Origin: Chelydra serpentina
Lineage: Eukaryota > Chordata > Testudines > Chelydridae
Reading direction: 5' to 3'
Length of the DNA: 64,000 nt
Assembly: GCA_037349315.1 (NCBI GenBank)
Contig: JBAIAC010000027.1
Location: 18,647,501 to 18,711,500 of the forward strand
The notes under the pieces are model-generated. The model saw only the letters and a list, made by a program, of their open reading frames with translations, did no database searches and had not been told where the DNA came from. Both the position numbers and the translations under genes were made by a program. Of the stretch, positions 25,601-37,600 are shown piece after piece. Within the stretch, counting starts at the first letter, position 1; every line of letters starts with the position of its first letter.

Positions 25601-28600
25601 TATCTTACTGCGCTGATTAGTTTTCCTTTTATGGCCTGGTTAGAATAATATCTGCAGTAATGCTGCAGTTCATGGCTGGCTGGAAGATTTCATGAATGCC
25701 TGGGATGACAGCCACACTTATAACAACAACACCACAGGGTTCTTCTATGGCACTTTTCATCAGTAGCTCTCAAAGCACATTACAAAGGAGGCCAGTATCA
25801 TCACCCCATTTTGCAGATGGGTAAACTGAGGCACGAGACATGAGTTGCCCAAGGTCACCTGGCAGGCCAGGCATAGAACTCAGGTCTCCTGAAATCTAGT
25901 GGGTGCTCTTTTCACTAGGACACCCCGTCTCTGTTCTCTCGCGTAGGGGGCCATAGATTCCGAGGCCAGAAGGGTCCATTGCGATTGAAGGATCGGTTGC
26001 CACCTGATGTGTCCAGGGAGCTGTGCTCCTCTTGGGGCTTTAGTTAACCGATGAATGCCAGGGGCGGGCTTCCCACCCCAGCACATCCTCATGGATTGTG
26101 TTCGGAGCCGTGGAGGAGATTTGCCCTTTCCGAGGGAGCCTGGCTCCAGAGAGCTTACCCTCCTTTCCCCCGTGCCCAGCATATGAACATCAGCGAGAGG
26201 GGAGTTTCACACTGATAAAATGGCACATGGTGACCATGTGATGCCCTCCTCTAACAACAGCCAATGCAAAAGCTATATTGACCTCTGGCTGTATTACGCT
26301 AACAACCCCAGGAGCCTGGAGTGCACCAGATGCAGCAATAAACATGTGGCTCCCAGGAGTGCTGGGAGCTGACTGATTTTATTTTCTTGTCCCCGATAGG
26401 GGACAAGGTTACAATAGGTTAATACGCGGTCACATGGCAGGGCTCAGTGTTTGCTGATTCCTGTTCCAGCTACTCTGATGTCAGAGACACCTGTGTGCAC
26501 TCGGGTTACTGCACTGACTTTAATGCATGTACCCCAGTCTAATTAAGGTCCATTCAGTCCTGGGCCTCCCCTGCTAAGTCTGCCAGCCAGAGCCAACTGG
26601 GCGTCTCACCTGTCTGCTTGGAGCTGAATGTGGATACCTGCCTGGGAGAAACTGAACTGGGACGCGCCGACTCATTTTAGCTTGGCAGGCAGGGTGATGC
26701 AGTGGTTAGAGCACAGGCCTGGGAGTCAGGAGGCCTGGGTTCCAGTCCAGGCTTTGCTGTTGCGTTCACTGCTCTGTGCCTCAGTTTCCCTTCTGTGCAG
26801 TGTGGGTAAGCACATCTATAAACAGCTTTCAGATGTGTGGATAAGTGCTGCATCCTGCTCCCAGTACAATGAGAGCTTTGTTGTGGGACTCGGATCCTTT
26901 CCCATAATCCCAGTGGCTCTTCTGTGTGAACTAGTTATTGAGGTCTGGATGGCTCCAGGTCTTGCTATCATTCTGCGAGGCCATTCAGTTCCCCACCGTC
27001 TGCGCTGGCTCTGATGTTTCCCCTTCTTTCCCAGGGAGTTCCAGTGGGTGACCCACCTGCCGCTCAGCGGGGTCCTGGATACTTCCACGGTCCACCAGAT
27101 GAACCTGCCGCGGTGTGGTGTGAGTGATGCAGAAAGCCACGCTGCCTGGGCCGAGCGGGTGCATGCCCTGCTCTCCGGCAGACGGGCCAAGACGAGACGC
27201 GGGAAGCGCTACGCGCAGCCGGGTAGGTGCTTTCGCTGTTCAGAGATTTTCCTGGGCTGAGTGCAATAATGCAGGCTGCTGGCCAATAAAACCTGGGCGC
27301 TTGCCCAGGCTGCATGCGATTGAACTTTTACATACTGTGACTTGATTCCCAGAGCTCCCATCACTTGGCTGAGGCCCTGGTAGCCTCTCCTAGCAAAACA
27401 AGAGCAGGAGAAGACCTAGTAAGTTACCTCGTCCTGCCGCTGCCTGGGCTGGGTTGTTCCTAGAAGCTGCCTGAAGATGGGCCCTTCTGCTGAGTTTTAC
27501 CCGTTCTTTTGCACAATCTGACCTCAGCAACACGTAGAGTTGATTGGAAACTGGAATTTCTGTTCCGTGGGAAATTCTGAAGTTTAGACTCTTTTTAGGG
27601 CTGTCAAGCGATTAAAAAAAATTAGAAAACAAGAAAAATACCTGTGGCACCTTAGAGACTAACAAATTTAGTTCAGCATAAGCTTTCGTGGGTTAAGAAC
27701 CCACTTCATTGGATTAATTAATATTAATCGTGCTTAATCACGCTGTTAAACAATAACAGAATACCATTTATTGAAATATTTTTTGATGTTTTCTACATTT
27801 TCAAATACATTGATTTCCGTTACAACACAGAATACAAAGTGTACAGTGCTCACTTTGAATTTATTTTTGATTACAAATGTTTGCACTGGAAAAAACAAAA
27901 GAAATCGTGTTTTTTTTCAGTTCACCTCATACAAGTACTGTAGCGCAATCTCTTTATCATGAAAGTTGAATTTACAAATGTAGAATTATGTACAAAAAAA
28001 TAACTGCATTCAGAAATAAAACAATGTAAAGCTTTAGAGCCCACAAGTCCACTCAGCCCTACTTCAGCCAATCGCTCAGACAAACAAGTTTGGTTTGCAG
28101 GAGATAATGCTGCCCGCTTCTTGTTTACAATGTCACCTGAAAGTGAGAACAGGCATTCACATGGCACTGTTGTAACCAGCATCGCAAGATATTTACGTGC
28201 CAGAAACGCTAAAGATTCACATGTCCCTTCATGCTTCAACCACCGTTCCAGAAGACCTGCGTCCATGCTGATGACGGGTTCTGCTCGATAACGATCCAAA
28301 GCAGAACAGACCGACGCATGTTCATTTTCATCATCTGAGTCAGATGCCACCAGCAGAAGGTTGATTTTCTTTTTTGGTGGTTCAGGTTCTTCAGTTTCCA
28401 CATTGGAGTGTTGCTCATTTAAGACGTCTGAAAGCATACGCCACACCTCATCCCTCTCGGATTTTGGAAGGCGCTTCAGATTCTTAAACCTGGGATTGAG
28501 TGCTGTTGCTATCTTTAGAAATCTCACATTGGTACCTTCTTTGTGTTTTGTCAAATCTACAGTGAAAGTGTTCTTAAAATGACCATGTTCTGGGTCATCA

Positions 28601-31600
28601 TCTGAGGCTGCTATAACATGAAATATATGACAGAATGCAGGTAAAACAGAGCAGGGGACATACAATTCTCCCCCAAGGAGTTCAGTCACAAATTTAATTA
28701 ATGCATTATTTTTTTAATGAGCATCATCAGCATAGAAGCATGTCCTCTGGAATGGTGGCCGAAGTATGAAGGGGCATATGGATGTTTAGCATATCTGGCA
28801 TGTAAATACCTTGCAACGCCAGTTACAAAAGTGCCGTGCGAAAGCCTGTTCTCACTTTCAGGTGACACTGTAAATAAGAAGCAGGCAGCATTATCTCCTG
28901 TAAATGTAAACAAACTTGTTTGTCTTAGCGATTGGCTGATCGAGAAGTAGGACTGAGTGGACGTGTAGGCTTTAAAGTTTTACATTGTTTTGGTTTTGAG
29001 TGCAGTTATGTAACAAAAAATAATCTCCATTTGTAAGTTGCGCTTTCACAATAAAGAGATCCCGCTACAGTACTTGTATGAGGTGAATTGAAAAATACTA
29101 TTTCTTTTGTTTATCATTTTTACAGTGCAAATATTTGTAATATAAAGAGAGCACTGTACACCTTGTATTCTGTGTTGTAATAGAAATCAATATATTTGAA
29201 AATGTAGAAAAACCTCCAAAATATTTAATAACTATCAATTGATGTTTGAGCATTGGCCTGCTAAACCCAGGGTTGTGAGTTCAATCCTTGAGGGGGCCAT
29301 TTAGGGATCTGGGGCAAAAATTGGGGATTGGTCCTGCTTTGAGCAGGGGGTTGGACTAGATGACCTACTAAGGTCCCTTCCAACCCTGATATTCTATGAT
29401 TCTATGATTCTGTTGTTTAACAGTGTGATTAATCGTGATTAATTTTTTTGAGTTAATCGCATGTGTTAACTGCAGTTAATCGACAGCCCTATTTCTTTTT
29501 TTCATTGTCCTGAATCATAATGAAAAGCCAAACTTTCTCCTGGAACAAAAATTCCAAAAAATTCTATTTGGGAGCATCAAATTGTTGCATTTCTCTGATG
29601 TTGAAACACTTCATTTTGGTAATGTCATTAAATGTAATTAAAACATTATAATGTAATTCTTTCAATATTATAATATATATTTATATAATAAATATAATAT
29701 ATATTGTAATATTGAAAGAATATTTAATGCAATACAAATGTCTAAACAAAGCAAAATGATAAATCTGAAATGAAACATTTGCATCTTATCAAAATGCAAC
29801 ATTTTGACTTTCTCGAAATGAGAGCCCATGACGATTTATTTCAACATATTCCTTATTGAAATTGACATGGTCCCATGAAATATTTTGATTTTGACAAAGC
29901 TACATTTTCCAATAGAAAACTCTCCTGTCGGAAATTTTTTGACCAGGTCTAGCAACCCTGAGATCCTGTTGTTTATTCCAGATCATCTCCGCATGTCCCG
30001 CTAGGTCTGTTTTAAATTACTCTGGCAGCCTCTACAAGCATCTAGCTCTAGACTTGGCCAGGGAAGTTGGATGTATCTTTTATTTGGTTCTTTTCCTGGC
30101 TGTACTGCAGCAATTTATGCTTGGAGAAGATGGGGCAAGAAGATAGAATTATCTTTTCTCCCTTTCAAGGACATTTGAACGCATCTGTCTGTTTAAATAC
30201 AATTGCACCCATTCAGGGCCGGCCCACAACATTTTGGCACCTGAGGTGGGGAGCTCAAATGACGCCCCCTCGCTTGGGCCAAAACTTTGAAAGGTCTGTT
30301 GTGCCCTCCTTCCTCCAGCACAGCACTCCACCATCTCTGTGCATCTAGAGCAGAGAGAATACAGATGCACCAGCAGCAGACGCAATTTTCTGCACTCTGG
30401 GTCCTAGTGGTGCCGCCCCCCCCACCCCCCCCCAGTCTGGCACCTGAGGCGGCCGCCTCAGTTCGCCTCATGGTAAGGCAGGGATAGCTCAGTGGTTTGA
30501 GCATTGGCCTGCTAAACCCAGGGTTGTGAGCTCAATCCTTGAGGGGGCCATTTGGGGATATGGGGCAAAAATTGGGGATTGGTCCTGCTTTGAGCAGGGG
30601 GTTGGACTAGATGACCTCCTAAGGTCCCTTCCAATCCTGAGATTCTATGATTCTAAGGCCAGCCCTGCATCCATTGGAACATAACGTCCCTGATCGACAT
30701 CAAGGAAATAGCTGCCCGAAATTAAAATGGTGTGACTGGGATCCAGGCGTGTTAGTGAGAAGGAAATTTTGGAAAATGTATCTGCCTGTTCCAGCCCTTT
30801 GGAGGTTAATGGCTGAGCCAGTGCTGAGCTGATCCCGGCACTAGGCTTGTTTGGAAGGAATCGCATTGAACATTGATTCTGAAAATTGTCCCAAGTTTCT
30901 CTCCACAGACAATAGCTTGCAAAGACACTGTTGCAAATGACTCTTATTTGGCATTGTTCTCAGTATTGCAAGTTCATGCCGTGTGCGTTCTATTCTATTC
31001 TCTCTCTTTTACTGTCGTATGTGAGCATCTTCCAACTGTGCATTAAGTAGCATCTGGCATGCGTAGTTCATTCCTCCCTGGGTGAGCGGTGTGTGTGCAC
31101 TGGAGTGTCTTGTTTGGATAGGGTTTGGTTTTGCTTTAAATGTCCAAGCAAATGTGTTTGTATCTGAGAAGGCAGGTCAGAGAAATGCGCCTGGCACTTG
31201 GAATGGAAGCTGGTAAAGTTTGTGAGGGTCCTGTGGGAGTTAAGATTTAAATTTTTTATTAAAGGCAATGTTAAAAAGTGTTATATAGTACATAGGTTGG
31301 GAAAAGAGCGTCTGTACATCAGGGTGACCAGACAGCAAATGTGAAAAATCGGGACAGGGGGTGGGGGGAAATAGGAGCCTATATAAGAAAAAGACCCAAA
31401 AATCAGGACTGTCCCTATAAAATCAGGACATCTGATCACCCTAGTACATCTGGGTATAGTGCTTAGATTTTCCACAAATACAAAGTTAGTTTTTTAAAAG
31501 TCATATGACACAGAGAGTACATAATCAGCAATAACACACATTTAGGTGAATAGATTTAACAATACAGTTTAGATATTAGAATCCGAATACTTGGGTACGT

Positions 31601-34600
31601 CACTCATGAAAAGTTGTATGGAGATTTGGTTGTGCAAAGCAACATATATCAATGAGTGGAGATTGTCCCTCAGTAATTTGAGAATTAGGCTGGTTGTCCA
31701 TTTAGAAAATACAATCCAATGTCTAGTGATGTGTTCTATGTAGATGTCCCTTGACCGTCTGATGGCTGTCTGTTCCGGGGATATAGTCTCAGACTGGCCC
31801 CCGAGGATCATAGACTCATAGAATATCAGGGTTGGAAGGAACCTTAGGAGGTCATCTTGTCCAACCCCCTGCTCAAAGCAGGACCAATCCTCAATTTTTT
31901 CCCCAGATCCCCAAATGGCCCCCTCAAGGATTGAACTCACAACCCTGGGTTTAGCAGGCCAATGCTCAAACCACTGAGCTATCCCTCCCGCCCAGGATGC
32001 TCTGTCTCCTGCACGTATGAGTTTGATCCTTATAACAGAAAGTTCCTCAGTGCCTGAGGCATGGCGCTGTCGACTCTGGACCCTGTCCTGAAGTTTGGCG
32101 ATCCCTTTCTTTTTAAAGCAAGATAACTAACGCAGGCACGGGTGCCATCTCATTGTGAAATCCAAGTGGAGATAAGGCACAGGTAGATTTTCCCACAGTG
32201 TAGCTATTCGAGATCAACACGGTCCCCCCACCCAGAGATAACCTTGCTGGGCTACATCACAATAGCCTTATCTGCGTTAGGATTGTGGCGGTCTATTTAT
32301 CTCACTGTAAAATAAACATCTTTTCTAGCAGGGAAGACGCAGCCTCTGGGTTCAGGCCACTGAGTGCCTTGAAGATAAGGCCCAAGACCTCTCATTGTTT
32401 CTAGCTCGCTCAGGGAAGAGTGCTTGGAGCAGGGGAAATTAAGGCAGGCTGGGCCCCTCTCTGGGACTGATGGCTACTTAGGCCAGGTTTGGAGGCTCTC
32501 TTCTAGGGCGGTTTGTAATAAAACCATGTTCCTTAAAACTGGACCCATGCCCCTACCAGTAATAACAATGGGCACAATTGCAAATGAAGGAACCTCCATC
32601 CGTACTTGGGCACTTAAATCAAAGTGCCTTGATTTTCAAAGTCACTTGAAATCAGCGGGCGCTCCAGACTTGCATCGCCTCTGAAAACCAGGAGGCTTTG
32701 CCCTAGCTGCCTGTGTTCGAACATAGGGGCTTGCAGCTCGGTAGAGCCTCCCATCGGAGACGCTCAAAGCGCCTTGCGAGGAGGAAAGCACTGTGCACAG
32801 TCTGGGTGTATGTCTGTCCAGTGAGTCAATTGCTTCAGGCCGCCTTGCTCCAGGGCCGGATCTGCCTCTGAGCTGGGCCCGCCTAACGCCAGGCCTGTCA
32901 GCACTGTCACGCCCATTTACCCAGCCCCTACCTCCCACCAGCTGCCTTCCAAATACGCCTGTCAGTAACGTGCTTTGTGGGGAGAGCAGGCGGGCGCAGC
33001 TGTGCTGGGACATGGGAAAAGTTAATGAGCGATTAGGTAAGTGCCAGTGACAAGTCTGCATCTGTTCTAGCGGCTGAGGTTGGTGGTGGGGTGGGGAATG
33101 TCCCCCAGAGGCTTCACTTTCCCCCGCCCGGACAGGGTTGTTACACGCAGCTGGTTTGCCGGCAACAAAAACGTGACTCTTCTTCGCATCTTTTGTGCAA
33201 ACTGTATCTTGGCCGGGCTCCACGGAGATAAGATGGGACCGTTTGTATGCGGGGGTTGGGGAAGCGAACAGGAGATAGGCAAGGCAAGCTGATGTGAGAA
33301 TCCTGACCCTCAGTCCCCTGCTCTAAGCCCTGCTTAATGCACCCTCCCTATTCTGGCTCGCACAGCCCTGTTCTGTCCCAGGAAATCTGGGCCAGGCATC
33401 CTTGCTGATGATGAGGCAGCAAGACCTGGTGGAACTGGATAAGGTTCAGAGAAGGGCAAGAAAGATGATCAGGGCTATGGAATGGCTTCTGTAGGAGGAG
33501 AGACTAAAAAGATGAGGGCTCTTCACCTTAGAAAAGAGACGGCCATGCGGGGAGACGATAGAGGTCTATAAAGCCACGAATGGTGTGGAAAAAGTATATG
33601 GAGAAGTGTTATTTACCCCTTCACCTAATACAAAAAACCCGGGGGCACCTGATGAAATTAATAGGCTGTGGGTTTAATACAAATGAGAAGTACTTGCTCA
33701 CACCTAACCTGTGGAACTCATTGCCAGGGGATGTTGTGAAGGCCACAAAAATAACTGTTAAAAAAAGAACTGTATATGTTCATGGAGAATAGGTCCGTCA
33801 ATAGCCACGGTGACCAGGGACAGAACCCCATGCATGGGGCGACCCTAAACCTTGGACTGCCAGAAACCGGGAGTGGAAGACGGTGGATCACTCCAGAATT
33901 GCCCTGTTCTGTATGCTCCCCCTGAGGCTGCGATATGGGCCACTGTCAGAGACAGGACACTGGGCTAGGCAGACCATGGTCTGACCCAGTCTGGCAACTC
34001 TTACGTTCTTATGATGCCCCTTGCACTGTTTTACATGACTTCTCTCCCTTTGTCTTCCTTGGGCTGGGTCACTGTCAGCATTCAATGACAGAGCCCTGGC
34101 AGCATTCACCACCGTGCCTCTCTCTGGTACAGACACCCAGGGTTAATCTGCGCATCCTGAAGCGGTACTTGGCAGCTGTTGTTACTTTCCTGTCGCTGGT
34201 TTCCAGTGCGTCTATTTCTACCCTATGGTGGTGACAAGCGGAAATGACCTATGGTGTGTGTGCATCCTCGGTCCCTCGGGCATGTTTGCCTTGCTTAGGT
34301 GCCCTGCCCACGTGGTGCCAGGAGACCTGCCTAGCACTGTCCCAAACCAGCCTCATAAATGCAGGCTCTGATCTGCTACTGACAGTAGCTACCCACTGGT
34401 GGCGCCCAGGTGAGACGCTGGATGGAGAATCGGGGTTAAATCATTTCGGCTGGCCAGAGTCTTGGCAGCAGGGCCCACTGCGGGTGTTTATCAGTAGCGT
34501 AGCCAGGGGAGGAGCAGGGGGAGCGGCCGCTCCCCCACTGAGCAGAAGCGGCGCCTTTTTTGTGCTCTGCCGCCGTTTGCTCCTGCGCTGCAGCCGGAGC

Positions 34601-37600
34601 GGAGCATTTTTGTGTGTGCGCCCAACGCCTTTTGCTCCCGGCGCCTTTTTTTAGCTCCGCTCCCCCTGTGCTCTAAACCTGGCTATGCGACTGGTGGGAA
34701 GTGGTCCCTTGCATCCTCAAGAGTCTTGGGACACTTTACAGATCACGTATAGCAATCTTTCCATTCTTCACCGAAATGCAGCCACCTCTGGGGTGGAGGG
34801 CAGCAGCCATCATGGTGTGGGGGGAGAGGAAGGATTGGCAGGGAACCCTTGCAAGTATGAGCGCTTCAGTGTACATGGAGACTAGAGAGGATCTTATCTG
34901 ACAGACCCATGCGCAGGGAGCTGCGGGGAATCCCAGTGTATCTGCCTTGCAGTGATGAACGTACCAGGGTTCTAGGCATTTTGCATCTGGAGCTAAGCCC
35001 CGCAGCCCCGATGTGGACCGGGAAATGGAACGCTGCGGAACCCATGGCGCCTAGAGAGGAAAACCTGGCCCAGAGGGTGTGTGAACCCGGTTAGCCTGGC
35101 GGTGGCCATGTAAACGAAGAGGCTTTTGTGTCACTGGGAGCTGTGTCTCTCTGTGTCTGGGGACAGCTCCGGAGCGATGCCAGCAGGCCGGGGTGTGAAT
35201 TGTGCAAACACCACATAACCTGCTGGATTCCGTGAGGGCCCCAGAAACTTGGGGCCTGATCCTGCCTGGTGCTGGCCACCCCATGGACTTTGCAGTGGTG
35301 AAAGCAGAATGAAAGAGGACGGGGAGCTGTGGGTGGGTCACTGCTACCCCAGGCCAAGGAGAAGCCACTGCTGTTCGCTGGGCCTCTCCCTGCTCCCACT
35401 TACTCTAACCCCTGCTTCAGCGGTGGCCCCGAGGATCAAACTCTGCCCTTGGTGATGCACATGGAGTCAATGGGCATGAGGGGTGTGCATCTGAGACCAG
35501 AGTCTGACCGCTGGGGTCTAATCCATCCCCTGAAGCCAATGGCGTCTCTCCAGGGAGAGACTGGGCCCAGGGACGTCTAAGGGCGCAACTGAGACTAAAC
35601 CCGCCAGAGAAGAGAAATGCAGCGTGGGAGAAATCATCTCTCTAAAGCCATGAACCATCTTCCCTTCCCACCCCCGTATGAGTCATTCCACGAGGAGGGG
35701 GCTGGGGAGAAAGGATCAATCCAAGTGAGGGGGTGAAGCTCCCAGCATGGCTGGGAATAGAGGAAGTGGGCGAGGGGAGACGTGGATACCTCAGCTGGCT
35801 CTTCCCGTCCTATCGGACCAGCTTCCTCGCGGGTGGAATGGACCGAAGCCAGGGAGGATGCTATGTGATCAGGGTAGAAAGCAGAGCCATCTAGACAGTC
35901 CTGCCAGATGTTCCCTGTCTGATCCCCAATGATCCTTCCTTTTCCTCTCCACCCTTTATTATCATTGTTATTTAGTTCTAGTGCGATTGTGCCTTGGGCC
36001 GCATGATGCTAGGTACTGTACAAACACACAGCAAAGAGATGGTCCCTGCCCCACAGATCTTACAGTCCAATCCCATTACAACTACAAGCCTCTGCGGAGC
36101 CTTCCCAGCCTGTTAGGGGATGTCGTGAAGGCCAAAACAATAACAGGGTTCAAAAAAGAACTAGCTAAGTTCCTGGAGGACAGGGCCATCAATGGAAGGG
36201 AAAACCCAAACGGTTCCATTCTGAAAATGTCCCGTTTGGACATTTTTGAAACATTTCCCCTTGTTTTTTCCCCTCTAAATTGAATTGCCTCACAATGGAG
36301 ATGAGATCAGTTTAGCCGAAACGGCATTTTCCTACGGAAAACGCTCGACGAAAAAATGTTGACGGACTCTCCTGGCCAGTCCAGCTGCATCTTCCAAGCC
36401 TGTTGAAACCATCAAAGTAGTCCTATTGCTAGCTGCATTGGTACTAGGGGGCACATAAATCGGTGTCTATGCGCAACCCCCCCAGTCCTCCCCTACTACT
36501 ACTGCGTGTGCGGACAGCGGATTGCTCGTTGCATTCTCCATCACTGGCGATTTTTAAATCAAGATTAGCTGCCTTGCGAAAAGATCTGCTTTAGTTCCAA
36601 CAGGAATTAGTTGGGGGCAGTTCTCCTGGCCTGTGGTATACAGGAGCTCAGACCCGATGGTCGAGTGGTCCCTTCTGGCTTTAGAATCGATGAACTGTGC
36701 TGACGTGTGGGCGGGGAAGGGGAAGAGAAGCGGCCCGGCCCTGCCGTGTGATCCTCCCAGGGGAGATGCCGAGAGTGGCTGTGGCAGGACAAAGAGTGAT
36801 TAGGCCCGGTGGCTGGGAAGCCAGACCCTCTAGAAGCTTTCTTCTGAGCTCATTGTTTACCCTGCTTTCAACAGGAAGCAATCTGTCTGAGCCGGGGGTG
36901 AGCTTTGCTGGAAAAAGGGGATGGGATCTTCTATTAGGCGACCGTCTCACTCGTGTGCTCTGCAGTGCGAGCTCCCGACTGCAACATGCTGGTTCCCTGC
37001 TGGGGATAAAACACTGTTGCATCGTGGAGTGTAGACTGGACCTAGCCGTGGTTTAACCCCATTCCAAACTGGTCAGACCAGGGTTGGTTTTGTGCAGCAA
37101 GATGGAGCCGTGTTTTGATCATGGCAGGGGACGAGCATGCTGCTGTCTGTGGCCATGCTAATTTAGGTGCTGGAGGCTCGTAGAGGAGAGCACACTGCAG
37201 GCTGCACCTGCTCCCTGAATCCTTCCCTGCCTTTGTCTCCCCTCCTTCCAGCCCTGTGGAATCCTTACCCTACCGAGTGGGGGAACATATAACCGAGCCG
37301 CTGTTCACTTCAGACAGCAGCATCTGTAGGTCCTGGCTTAGCTGCTGGGGTGGGAACAGGGCCCCATCTTCCGGGCACCTCCCCCTAGTGTTCCCCGATG
37401 TCTGGTGCAGTGCTCCCTGCTGTGTTAAGCCCCAGCCATGGTTTGCCTTTGCAACAGGGGATTGAGCTTGTTAGAAAGGTGCGTCTCGCCACCTGCTTTG
37501 ATCGCCTTCACGCCAGCCCCAGACGTTTATCTGGCTGTGCCCACGGCAGGAGAAGAGTGTGTCTGGAGGCATCTGCAACGAAGCCCTGAGACTACCTCCG

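Larger units (their letters stand above)
27596..29491. mobile_element. Fold-back hAT element with two opposed transposase ends
   Basis: Starts TAGGGCTGTCAAGCGATTAA and ends TTAATCGACAGCCCTA. Each half is an outward-running copy of the same 3' part of a hAT element: transposase C-terminus, then a 3' untranslated AT-rich region, then the terminus. The left half is on the minus strand (27922-28689), the right half on the plus strand (28717-28950), and they meet near 28690. Flanks ACTCTTTT and TTTCTTTT match at 6 of 8 positions. A PLE tail (27628-27713) and a SINE (29244-29411) sit inside it. Confidence 0.8.

Noticed and set aside
30480..30560. tRNA gene-like sequence (GGATAGCTCAGTGG)
   Set aside because: It is the head of a tRNA-derived SINE with a CR1-like tail and no full cloverleaf.
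32642..33223. 193-codon minus-strand frame in intron 3
   Set aside because: No recognisable domain, and codon composition looks random. No neighbouring exons found.
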